A DNA stretch of 64,000 bases. Origin: Pseudomonas cuatrocienegasensis. Lineage in GTDB: Bacteria > Pseudomonadota > Gammaproteobacteria > Pseudomonadales > Pseudomonadaceae. Positions within the stretch are counted from its first letter, which is position 1, and every line of letters starts with the position of its first letter. Position numbers and translations under genes: made by a program. A model generated the notes under the pieces. The model searched no databases and was not told the origin of the DNA. It worked only from the letters and a program-made list of their open reading frames with translations. The stretch spans positions 372,001 through 436,000 of the forward strand of contig NZ_FOFP01000001.1 in assembly GCF_900110925.1 (NCBI RefSeq). The letters run 5' to 3'. Shown piece by piece: positions 1-7,720 of the stretch.

Positions 1-746
1 AGCAGGGCACCGCCGAGGATCGCGCCACTCATCATCAGACCGACGCCGGGGGCGTCGAAACCACTGAGTGCGGCATATACCGGCGCCAGGCCCCAGAAGG
101 CTCCCAGTGCCAGCCCCGATAAGGCCGATGCCGCGAGCGCCAGTGGCGCCACGCCGACCAGCTGACGCAGATTGGTGTGCAGGGTTTCGGGCAAGCTTGG
201 CTGGGCCTGGCGGGTCAGGGTAATGGGCATCAGCGCGGCGCTGATCAGCATCGCTGCCAGAACGAACAGCAAGAAGTCGGTGGGCTCGGCCAGGTTCAGC
301 AGTTGCTGGGCAGCCGCCAGGGCGCCGAGGTTGACGGCCATGTAGACGGCGAACACCTGACCACGCTTGTCATTGGGGACCTGCGCGTTGAGCCAGCTTT
401 CAATCACCATATACAGACTGACCAGCGCCAGACCGTAGAGCACGCGCAGCCCAAGCCAGACCCAGGGATCGACGAAGAGTAAATGCAGCAGAGCGGTAAT
501 GGCGGCGAGGGCTGCGCAAAAGGCAAACGCGCGGATGTGCCCCACGCGGCGTACCAGCGGAATCGCCAGCCAGGTACCGAGGAGAAAACCGACAAAGTAC
601 CCGGACATGATCAGTCCGAGCATCCCGGTGGAGTAGCCTTCGGCGACACCACGCAGGGTCAGTAGAGTGTTGAGCAGACCATTGCCGAGCAGGAGTAACG
701 CGACCCCACCCAGCAACGAGCTGATAGGGGCAATCAAGGACCACAT
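1..746 (-). CDS. MFS transporter, C-terminus outside window
   Basis: This is an integral inner-membrane protein with at least seven hydrophobic segments in the visible 248 residues. The motif GTWLAIPLVRRVGHIRAF after the second segment fits the loop 2-3 signature of the major facilitator superfamily. The start is ATG at 746 (MWSLIAPISS); the reading frame stays open to the left edge, so the C-terminal half is missing. It resembles the small YcaD-like MFS group, but the substrate cannot be told. It is divergent from nothing obvious and is separated by 145 bp from the next gene on the same strand. Family assignment is by hydropathy and loop motif only. Confidence 0.7.
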   Translation of the reverse strand, partial: MWSLIAPISSLLGGVALLLLGNGLLNTLLTLRGVAEGYSTGMLGLIMSGYFVGFLLGTWLAIPLVRRVGHIRAFAFCAALAAITALLHLLFVDPWVWLGLRVLYGLALVSLYMVIESWLNAQVPNDKRGQVFAVYMAVNLGALAAAQQLLNLAEPTDFLLFVLAAMLISAALMPITLTRQAQPSLPETLHTNLRQLVGVAPLALAASALSGLALGAFWGLAPVYAALSGFDAPGVGLMMSGAILGGAL

Positions 747-891
747 GGCAACTACCCTAAGGAACTATGCCCATGATGGCAAGCAGGGTGTATGCCATGG
801 ATATTCAGGTTTGTTTTTAAGTTATTGATTTTTAAGGTTTATTTTTTCTGATAAATGGTCGTTCGGTTTTCTGATGACTAGAAGTGCCCAA

Positions 892-2235
892 TCATGGAGC
901 GTTTTCCTCTATTTCCAGAGGGGGCATGGTGGCACTTTTTGCTGCGCACGCATGATTGATCCGAGCGATGAACTGGTTGATTTCCTCCCGGTCGCGGCGC
1001 TCGAAAAGGTTGCGATCGGCGGTATCTCGTACGCTGCGGGCGTGGCGCAGTAACTCGTTCTGTTGCGCCTTGTCGTGAGTCAGGTAGAGCATGTTCTTGT
1101 ACGCCTGCAGCAGGCTGACCAATACGCTGGTGTCACTCGCGCCGTACGCGCGTATCGGGCCGAGTAACTGCAATAGCAATTGATCCAGGGTCAGCTCGTG
1201 GTAGTAGAGGCGCGGTGGGGCGTCGGGCAATGCCGCGAAATCCCGATCAGGCAAGCCCAGGCGTCGGCCGAGCAACACACTGAGCAGGTCGATGGTCTTG
1301 ATCGCCGTGCCGGGATCATTGATGCCGGGGCTCAAGGCCTTGACGGCGATTTCGGACATCTGCCGGCAGCCGAAGAAGTAATGTGCGCTGACGTATTCCT
1401 CGATAAAAAAATCGAAGCAGTCGAGCAGTTCCTGGGTGATGGTTTCGTCCACCGGGCACTCCAGCTTGAACAGCGGGTGCCCCTGCACGACGAAGAAGCC
1501 GCGGTGCGCGAGAACGCTCATGCGTAACTGATGTTGGCTCAGCAGTTTGTTGGCTTCACTTGCATTGAGGGCTTTGAAATAGCCACTGCGTTGCGCGTGG
1601 ATGGTGATCCAGCCCTTGTCATCCGGCCAGTTCGGTGGTGGCTCGCAGGTGGCCAGGCTGGCGGCGCAGCGGTCGAGCTTTGCCAGGCTGGTGCTATAGA
1701 GCGTGTTAAGAATGTGCTCGACTTGAATTGACTGGGAAATGGAGCGGATAAAGTGCACGAACAGACCCAGGCAGGTGATACCCAGGGCCAGGGTGACCAG
1801 TACCCCAAGGCTGGGCACGCGTGAGCTGTTGCCTTGTTCGATGGTGGTGATCAGCAGCAGGGCATAGAGGATGGTGCCCAGGTAAACACCGAGGGTTTTC
1901 TGGTGGCCCTTGCTGCTGATCAGCCCCGGAATCACCCGTGGGGACAGGGATGCAGCGGCATTATTGAGCACCACCATGACCATGGAGAAGCTGAACACCA
2001 TCAGCGAGAGAATACCGGCGACTAAGGTGCCAAGAATCAGCCTGGCATTGTCGGCGTTGCGCACCAGTCCCAGGTCTACATGCCGTTTGATCGCCATCAT
2101 CCAGCTTTGGTATTCGATGGCCATGGTCAGCAGGCACAATAGGAAGAAGCCAACAGCGATCAGCGTCGGGTAGAACGCCAGGCTGTGGATGATCCGCTGG
2201 TAGGCGCGAAAAAGGACATTGTTAGTGGTGGCCAT
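892..2235 (-). CDS. DUF2254 family membrane protein
   Basis: A 447-residue predicted inner-membrane protein. The N-terminal third has four hydrophobic segments (about residues 16-38, 65-90, 120-135 and 145-170), followed by a long soluble C-terminal part containing the motif SPGINDPGTA. That arrangement and motif are typical of DUF2254, a family of unknown function. ATG at 2235 (MATTNN) is preferred because a GGA lies six bases upstream; an ATG two codons earlier has the same element too close. It lies 107 bp downstream of phhB on the same strand and could be read through from it. No catalytic residues are recognised. Confidence 0.75.
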   Translation of the reverse strand: MATTNNVLFRAYQRIIHSLAFYPTLIAVGFFLLCLLTMAIEYQSWMMAIKRHVDLGLVRNADNARLILGTLVAGILSLMVFSFSMVMVVLNNAAASLSPRVIPGLISSKGHQKTLGVYLGTILYALLLITTIEQGNSSRVPSLGVLVTLALGITCLGLFVHFIRSISQSIQVEHILNTLYSTSLAKLDRCAASLATCEPPPNWPDDKGWITIHAQRSGYFKALNASEANKLLSQHQLRMSVLAHRGFFVVQGHPLFKLECPVDETITQELLDCFDFFIEEYVSAHYFFGCRQMSEIAVKALSPGINDPGTAIKTIDLLSVLLGRRLGLPDRDFAALPDAPPRLYYHELTLDQLLLQLLGPIRAYGASDTSVLVSLLQAYKNMLYLTHDKAQQNELLRHARSVRDTADRNLFERRDREEINQFIARINHACAAKSATMPPLEIEENAP

Positions 2236-2342
2236 GGACATTCCGCAGAAGGAAAGCGATGGCCACACTATAACGGGCTCAAGGGCAGGCTTGTCTGCCT
2301 GATCTGCTCAGGATTGGGCGCCGGCGCGCACGCGCGAGTTGC

Positions 2343-2696
2343 TTATTTGCGGCCCTCGGCGCTGGCGGCAAGTACATCGGTACGGGCCGCCATGATGAAG
2401 TCGTTGCGGTGCAGGCCGCGCATCTCGTGGCTCCACCAGGTCACCGTGACCTTGCCCCATTCGGTGAGCAATGCCGGATGGTGGCCGACCTCTTCGGCAA
2501 TTGTGCCTACGGCATTGGTAAAGGCCAGGGCGTGGCGGAAGTTCTTGAACAGGTACACGCGCTCCAGCTCCCTGTGGTCGCCGCGCACTTCGATATGCCA
2601 GTCAGGGATTTCGCGAAGCAGTTCAGCCAGTTCGTCATCACTGACCTGCGGGGCATCGGCGCGGCAGGCTTCGCATTGGGCTTGGGCAAGGGACAT
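2343..2696 (-). CDS. phhB: Pterin-4a-carbinolamine dehydratase PhhB
   Basis: PhhB dehydrates 4a-hydroxytetrahydrobiopterin, recycling the pterin cofactor used by phenylalanine hydroxylase. The 117-residue length is typical, and the signature EEVGHHP, followed by a W and WWSHEMRGL with a downstream D, matches the PCD/DCoH active-site pattern. The start at 2696 has a GGAG seven bases upstream. It follows phhA by 60 bp on the same strand, as in other pseudomonads. The aromatic aminotransferase gene phhC, which follows phhB in P. aeruginosa, is not present here; a DUF2254 gene takes its place. Confidence 0.93.
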   Translation of the reverse strand: MSLAQAQCEACRADAPQVSDDELAELLREIPDWHIEVRGDHRELERVYLFKNFRHALAFTNAVGTIAEEVGHHPALLTEWGKVTVTWWSHEMRGLHRNDFIMAARTDVLAASAEGRK

Positions 2697-2756
2697 CAGG
2701 CTTCTCCAGAGTGATTAGGTGTTAGCGAGGGCTCGCAATGGGCCGCCAGCAATAAG

Positions 2757-3542
2757 TTAGGCGACTTTCGGGGGGAACTTGGGCGGGTGCAAACCCAAGC
2801 GCATGGCCTGCTGCACCATCAACATAATGTCTTGTTGAGCCAGCTCGAACAGGCGCTTGAGTTCCGGCAGGACAAAATACAGTGGTTGCAGGATGTCGAT
2901 GCGATAGGGCGTACGCATGGCTTGCAACGGATCGAAAGCCTGGTGTTCGGGCACATCTGACAGGCTATACAGCGTTTCTTTAGGTGAAGAAAGGATACCG
3001 CCGCCGTAGATGCGCCGTCCCTGGCGGGTATCAACCAGGCCAAATTCGATGGTCAACCAGTACAGGCGGGCCAAACAGACGCGCTCTTGCTTGCTGGCGG
3101 CCAGGCCGAGCTTGCCGTAGGTGTGGGTAAATTCGGCAAACCAGGGGTTGGTCAGTAATGGGCAATGGCCGAATACTTCATGAAAGATATCCGGTTCCTG
3201 CAGGTAATCCAGCTCTTCGGGTGTGCGAATAAAGGTGGCTACTGGGAATTGCTTGCTGGCCAGCAGCTCGAAGAACCTCTGAAAAGGGATCAGCGCTGGT
3301 ACTCGCGTAACGCGCCACCCGGTAGTGGCTTCGAGTACTTGATTGATCTCGCTCAGCTGTGGAATGCGCTCGTGGGGTAGGCCGAGCTGTTCGATACCGT
3401 CCAGGTATTCCTGGCAGGCGCGGCCTTCGATCACCTTGAGCTGGCGGGTGATCAGGGTATTCCATACGCCGTGCTCTGCTTCCGGGTAATGGATAAAACC
3501 ACGCTCGTCCGCTTCACGCGCCACGTAGTGCGTGCTCTTCAT
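2757..3542 (-). CDS. phhA: Phenylalanine 4-monooxygenase PhhA
   Basis: PhhA hydroxylates L-phenylalanine to L-tyrosine with tetrahydropterin and O2 in the cytoplasm. The 261 residues form the catalytic domain of the aromatic amino acid hydroxylase family without a regulatory ACT domain, as usual in bacteria. The iron ligands are visible in HEVFGHCPLL (two His) with the third ligand, Glu, in YWLTIEFGL. An AGGAGG sits six bases before the ATG at 3542, so the start is secure. It is followed by phhB and probably activated by PhhR through boxes centred 120 and 182 bp upstream. Confidence 0.95.
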   Translation of the reverse strand: MKSTHYVAREADERGFIHYPEAEHGVWNTLITRQLKVIEGRACQEYLDGIEQLGLPHERIPQLSEINQVLEATTGWRVTRVPALIPFQRFFELLASKQFPVATFIRTPEELDYLQEPDIFHEVFGHCPLLTNPWFAEFTHTYGKLGLAASKQERVCLARLYWLTIEFGLVDTRQGRRIYGGGILSSPKETLYSLSDVPEHQAFDPLQAMRTPYRIDILQPLYFVLPELKRLFELAQQDIMLMVQQAMRLGLHPPKFPPKVA

Positions 3543-3652
3543 CTATGGCCTCCTGTCGGGGCTTTTATTGTTGTGTTGAGCCATGAATACGCCAGGCGCC
3601 AGAGCTATGCAGCCCTTGGCCGAATGCCGGCAGGCCAATCAGAGTGATTATT

Positions 3653-3670
3653 TGTAAAGAAATTATTACG
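3653..3670. promoter_or_regulatory. Putative PhhR box 1
   Basis: TGTAAAGAAATTATTACG fits the TyrR/PhhR consensus TGTAAA-N6-TTTACA, with GTAA and TTAC half-sites eight bases apart. Its centre lies about 120 bp upstream of the phhA start. Box 2 is centred 62 bp further upstream, close to six helical turns away, a suitable arrangement for an activator. Confidence 0.6.
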
Positions 3671-3714
3671 GTAGTCCCAGGTGGTCGATTCCCGGCCATG
3701 GTTTCGTGATTTAA

Positions 3715-3732
3715 CGTAATTTTTTCTTTACG
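3715..3732. promoter_or_regulatory. Putative PhhR box 2
   Basis: CGTAATTTTTTCTTTACG has the same GTAA-N8-TTAC layout as box 1. Read on the opposite strand, box 1 is CGTAATAATTTCTTTACA, so the two sites agree at 15 of 18 positions. Confidence 0.6.
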
Positions 3733-3788
3733 ACTTTTTCCACGTGAGTGCCAATGCTCAGCTGTCGATACGCCGATTTGGCCTGTGC

Positions 3789-3841
3789 GGGGCGAAGGGG
3801 GGCGCCTAGCCTTTATTCGCGAATAAATTCGCTCCTACAGG
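3789..3841. repeat. REP-type palindromic repeat (GTAGGAGCGAA family)
   Basis: Contains GCGAAGGGGGGCGCC followed by TTTATTCGCGAATAAA and TTCGCTCCTACAG. Close relatives occur in this window near 21509, 44260, 52614 and 56270. Such short palindromes are common between genes in Pseudomonas and are mobilised by RAYT transposases. Confidence 0.65.
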
Positions 3842-4152
3842 GGGCGGCAGTTAACTCATATATGACCTTCAGTAATTGCTTTCGTAAGTATTCATGGTTG
3901 GACTGATTTTGTCTCGACAATAGCCATGTGTGATTTCATGGGTTAAGTGGTTAGTGAGTTTTAAGTGCGTTATTGTCAGGGGCATATATTCGCTATAGGG
4001 GGTGGTTTTTAAAGAGGTTGTCTTTGTAGTTTTTAAAAAATAATTCTAATAGGAAGGCGCAATTACATGCTGAGAAAACTGTCATTTGGCCTGTAAATAT
4101 ACCTGTACGATATATTTGGTGTTTCAAGCGCGGGGTAGGCCTGCGAAGAATT

Positions 4153-4186
4153 CGTAACTTTATCTTTACGTAATAAAAACGTTACA
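4153..4186. promoter_or_regulatory. Putative PhhR boxes 3 and 4, overlapping pair
   Basis: CGTAACTTTATCTTTACG (4153-4170) and CGTAATAAAAACGTTACA (4169-4186) both show GTAA-N8-TTAC and share two bases. They lie about 450-490 bp upstream of the phaG-like start and about 610-640 bp upstream of phhA. They could serve the rightward operon, or be part of the original phhA-phhR control region. Confidence 0.5.
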
Positions 4187-4638
4187 CCTCTCGGTTGTCG
4201 AGAGAGTCAATTCGTGCATTTCGCTATTTCACTCCCGCATCCATATTTTGGTTCAAAAAAACTAGTAACAAATTATTTCATGATTTTGTGGTGACGGTTT
4301 GCCAGCCCCCAGCCAGATTGCGTCGCTAATGCGCTGAATTTTGGTAGGTACCGCTATCATTTCTCAGTTGGCACGGTCTGGATAAGGACATCTGCCTGAC
4401 GTTTCAGATAGGTTTCACGCCTTGCCTGAGTCACAAATGTGGCGTCAGTGACTTGTCGGTCATGTCCGTATTGAGCTAGAAATTCTCCCCGAAGATTGTT
4501 GGATGCATGTGCTCTCAACCTTTCACGAAGCTTTCAGTCGGTATTTGTCAGGTTTAGCGACGGTTTTTTGACTATCTGGACCGTTGCGCAAATGAGAATG
4601 CGTGTAATTAATTCTAATTTTTATGGAGTGCCGCAGGT

Positions 4639-5499
4639 ATGGAAGCGCAAATACTGAGCGTGGAAGGATTCTCGATCTACACAGAAACTTACTGGAGAGG
4701 GGAAGGGGCAAAAACACTGCTACTGATCAACGGTGCACTGTCGACCACTGGATCTTTCGGGCAGACAGTCAAGTACTTACAGCCGCATTTCAACTTGGTT
4801 CTTTTTGATCTGCCGTTTGCCGGTAAATCGCGCGACCACAACCCCGGCGGGTATGTGGTTACCAAGGAAGACGAAGTCAAAATAATTCTGCAGTTGATTG
4901 AGCGCTTTCAAGTTAATTGTTTGTTGTCGGTGTCCTGGGGTGGTGTTTCGGCTATGTTGGCGTTAGCGGAGTCGCCTCCTTCGGTGGAGCGAGCCATCAT
5001 CAGTTCGTTTTCGCCGGTGATCAATGAGGCGATGCTCGACTACATCGATAAAGGGCAGGTTTATCTGGCGGCGCGCGACAAACGGAAAATCGGCTCGTTG
5101 CTCAACGATACCGTGGGTAAATACCTGCCTCGGCTGTTCAAGCTATACAACTACAAGCACCTGATCAGTCTGGCTGAGCATGAGTATGAGCAAATCGATT
5201 TCCACATAACCCAGATTCGCCAACTAAGTGCCAAGAACTATGTGGAGCGCTTTGCGCGGATCCAGATACCAGTATTGTTCGTCAATGGTGAACGTGACGA
5301 GTACACCACCGCAGAGGATGCGCGGCAATTTGCCGGCTATGTTGCCAAAAGCCAGTTTGTCGTGGTTCCCAACGCGGGGCACTTCCTCGATCTCGAAAGC
5401 AAGGCGGCATGGTTGGCTTCACGCCGCAGTGTGCTTGATTTCATGGGCGTCGAAGAGGCTGCGCCACAGATGAGTGAACTGTCGCCCTCGCTCGCATGA
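4639..5499 (+). CDS. PhaG/RhlA-family 3-hydroxyacyl-ACP thioesterase/acyltransferase
   Basis: An alpha/beta hydrolase of 286 residues, close to the length of PhaG and RhlA. Those enzymes take (R)-3-hydroxyacyl-ACP from fatty acid synthesis, giving precursors for polyhydroxyalkanoate or for rhamnolipid (3-hydroxyalkanoyloxy-alkanoates). The nucleophile elbow SVSWGG puts Ser at residue 99; NGERDEYTT carries the acid and NAGHFLDLE the catalytic His. The motifs SSFSPVINE and NDTVGKYLPRLFK look more like PhaG than RhlA as I remember them. Its stop overlaps the start of the next gene (ATGA), so it is translationally coupled to a pump. No rhlB or pha polymerase gene is nearby. Confidence 0.85.
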   Translation: MEAQILSVEGFSIYTETYWRGEGAKTLLLINGALSTTGSFGQTVKYLQPHFNLVLFDLPFAGKSRDHNPGGYVVTKEDEVKIILQLIERFQVNCLLSVSWGGVSAMLALAESPPSVERAIISSFSPVINEAMLDYIDKGQVYLAARDKRKIGSLLNDTVGKYLPRLFKLYNYKHLISLAEHEYEQIDFHITQIRQLSAKNYVERFARIQIPVLFVNGERDEYTTAEDARQFAGYVAKSQFVVVPNAGHFLDLESKAAWLASRRSVLDFMGVEEAAPQMSELSPSLA

Positions 5500-6638
5500 G
5501 GCACACGAACTCAGCGCCTGTTAAGGAAATGCGTGCGCCATGTCGGTTGCCGAGGTGGCGTGCGTCTGTTCTTTCCTGTGTTGCTCTGATTGTTGGGTGT
5601 ACAGCGCCTGCGTCGCCAGAAAGGCCGCTGCCGCGGGTCGCCGTGCAGGTCGTTGGCTATATGCCTGATACACCGAGCACCTTGCTGACCGGCGATATCC
5701 AGGCCCGCTTTGTCAGCGAGCTTTCGTTTCGCAGCTCAGGAAAGGTGTCGGCGTTTTTTGTCGATAGTGGCGATGAAGTAACAGCTGGGCAGGTCCTGGC
5801 CCGTCTGGACCCGGTTGAGCAACAGGCTGCCCTGGATATCAGCAATGTGGAAGTTGAGGCATTGGACGCCCGTGTGAAGCTGGCGCGTGCTGATTATCGG
5901 CGACAGCAACGTCTGATGCCCAAGGGCTATACCAACCGCAATGATTATGAGCGGGCGCATGCTGCCTTGCAGAGTGCCGAGGCTGAGTTGATGACCGCCA
6001 GGGCGCGACGTCAGGTGGTCAGTGATGGTTTGCAAGACGCAGCTCTGGTGGCTGTGGCCGATGGCCTTATTGTGGCGCGGAGTATTGAGCCAGGGGAGGT
6101 GGTTCAGGCAGGCCAATCGGTACTGTCCCTGGCCCATGCAGGCGCCCGGGATGCAGTTTTCGACCTGTACGAAGGGATGCCTGCGATGGCCGGCGTCGGA
6201 GCCCCCATAAGGCTACATGCCCTGGGCGACCCTGGGCATGAGGTCGAAGGGCATGTGCGTGAGATCGCCCCGATGGTGTCTGCCGACTCTGGCACGTTGC
6301 GCATGCGTTTGACCCTGCCGGCAGAGACGCCCGCATGGCCCCTGGGCAGTACAGTGGTGGCGCGCCTGCCGGTGCCGACAGAGGCGATCGTGAGCCTGCC
6401 ATGGCCCGCGCTGACCCGTGATGGGGATCTGCCGGCCGTCTGGCGTCTCGATGATCAGCAACGGGCGCGGCTGACAGTGGTTGAAGTTGTCCGCTTTGAA
6501 GCCGGGCGGGTTCTGCTGGCCTCTGGTTTGGCGCAAGGGGATCGCGTCGTGGCCCGTGGCGGGCAACTGCTCTACCCCGGACAGGCGGTGGAGGTCGCCA
6601 GCCTGAGCGCGGCGCAGCAGGGAAGCGCGACCGAATGA
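5496..6638 (+). CDS. RND efflux periplasmic adaptor lipoprotein (TriA-like)
   Basis: A membrane fusion protein of up to 380 residues that would link an RND pump to an outer-membrane channel. A hydrophobic stretch ends in LIVGC, a lipobox, so it should be lipidated. Then come a lipoyl-like half (SGKVSAFFVDSGDEVTAGQV), a helical hairpin around residues 110-170, the second lipoyl half and beta-barrel domains. The ATG at 5496 overlaps the previous stop; an in-frame ATG at 5529 is the alternative start. With the next gene it forms a pair of adaptors before one pump gene, the TriAB pattern. Confidence 0.85.
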   Translation: MRHTNSAPVKEMRAPCRLPRWRASVLSCVALIVGCTAPASPERPLPRVAVQVVGYMPDTPSTLLTGDIQARFVSELSFRSSGKVSAFFVDSGDEVTAGQVLARLDPVEQQAALDISNVEVEALDARVKLARADYRRQQRLMPKGYTNRNDYERAHAALQSAEAELMTARARRQVVSDGLQDAALVAVADGLIVARSIEPGEVVQAGQSVLSLAHAGARDAVFDLYEGMPAMAGVGAPIRLHALGDPGHEVEGHVREIAPMVSADSGTLRMRLTLPAETPAWPLGSTVVARLPVPTEAIVSLPWPALTRDGDLPAVWRLDDQQRARLTVVEVVRFEAGRVLLASGLAQGDRVVARGGQLLYPGQAVEVASLSAAQQGSATE

Positions 6639-7720
6639 GGCACAGACATCATTACCTTGTCCTGATGACTTGCCTGTTGCTCAGTGCCTGTTTCGATGAG
6701 CCGCTGCCGACTTCGCCTGGGCGTCCGGTCCTGTACATCGAGGTGGGCGCTGAGGCGGTGGGTGTGACCGAGCGTTTCACCGGGGTTGTGCAGCCGCGTC
6801 ATCAGTTGGTAGCGGCGTTTCGCCAAGGCGGACGTTTGGCCAGCCGGCAGGTAGAGGTGGGCCAGCAGGTGCACAAGGGTGATTTGCTGGCGAGCCTGGA
6901 GCTGAGCGATCAGCAGAACGATGTGCGCAGCAGCCAGTGGAATGTCAGCCGCACAGAGGTGCTTTGGCGCAATGCCCGTGATGAGGCTGCGCGCTATCAG
7001 GGCCTGCATGCGCAGGGTGTGGGTAGCTTGGCCCGCCTCGAACAGCTCTCCAGCGAGTTGCGCGTGCGTGCAGCTGCATTGCAGCAGGCACGGATCGAAT
7101 TAGGTCAGGCCAGGGAGCGCTTGCAACAGGCACGCATAGAGGCCGACCTGGAGGGCGTTGTCACCGCCTGGCACGCCGAGGTCGGCCAGGTCCTCGCGGC
7201 GGGTACGCCGGTGGTGAGCCTGGCGCGGCTGGATAGCCTGGAAATCTGGGTCGACTTGCCTGCCGAGTGGCTGACACAGGCGCAGAAGGACGCAGGGCTG
7301 CCGCGTATCCGTGTGACCTCGATGCTCGATGCGGCGCAGAGCACGTGGGCCGAGATTCGTCAGGTCGATCCGATGCTGGATGTCGCGACACGGATGCGCC
7401 GCGTTCGGTTGTCGGCAGCGCAGCTGCCTGAGCGTTTTCGCCTGGGCAGCATGGTCGCTGTGGAGCTCGTGTCTGCGCCGCAGGTGAATGAGCCGAGCGT
7501 GCCGGCATCGGCACTGTGGAGCGATAAAGGGCAGGATTTTGTCTGGCTGATCGAGGCGCACAGCGCACGTGTGCGTGCTCAGCGGGTCGAGGTGCTGGAG
7601 CGCTCCGCGGACTGGGTACGGTTGCGTGGTGGCCTGCAGCCTGGCGACCGGGTGGTGAGCGCGGGGGTGCATGCTTTGCAGGAAGGACAGTGGGTAGCTT
7701 TGGATAAGCGGGGCAGTTGA
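6635..7720 (+). CDS. Second RND efflux adaptor lipoprotein (TriB-like)
   Basis: 361 residues, again of the HlyD/AcrA adaptor type. The N-terminus has a lipobox LLSAC near residue 19. The lipoyl halves (GGRLASRQVEVGQQVHKGDL and LEGVVTAWHAEVGQV) flank a short helical hairpin. Start and previous stop overlap by four bases. Two different adaptors feeding one RND pump are known from TriABC of P. aeruginosa, where both are needed. No outer-membrane factor is encoded here, so a TolC/OpmH-like protein from elsewhere would be needed. Confidence 0.85.
   Translation: MRHRHHYLVLMTCLLLSACFDEPLPTSPGRPVLYIEVGAEAVGVTERFTGVVQPRHQLVAAFRQGGRLASRQVEVGQQVHKGDLLASLELSDQQNDVRSSQWNVSRTEVLWRNARDEAARYQGLHAQGVGSLARLEQLSSELRVRAAALQQARIELGQARERLQQARIEADLEGVVTAWHAEVGQVLAAGTPVVSLARLDSLEIWVDLPAEWLTQAQKDAGLPRIRVTSMLDAAQSTWAEIRQVDPMLDVATRMRRVRLSAAQLPERFRLGSMVAVELVSAPQVNEPSVPASALWSDKGQDFVWLIEAHSARVRAQRVEVLERSADWVRLRGGLQPGDRVVSAGVHALQEGQWVALDKRGS

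Larger units (their letters stand above)
3543..4638. other. Long AT-rich intergenic region between phhA and the phaG-like operon
   Basis: These 1.1 kb hold no convincing gene. From about 3850 to 4630 the base composition is clearly more AT-rich than the genes on both sides. It contains one REP-type palindrome and four GTAA-N8-TTAC boxes listed separately, and must carry both the phhA promoter (leftward) and the promoter of the phaG-RND operon (rightward). A good sigma-54 -24/-12 element was searched for by eye and not found. Confidence 0.7.

Noticed and set aside
3543..3720. Sigma-54 promoter before phhA.
   Set aside because: No TGGCAC-N5-TTGC-like element with correct spacing was found on the phhA strand.
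4639..5499. A rhamnolipid (rhlAB) locus.
   Set aside because: No rhlB or rhlC glycosyltransferase is near and the motifs look closer to PhaG.
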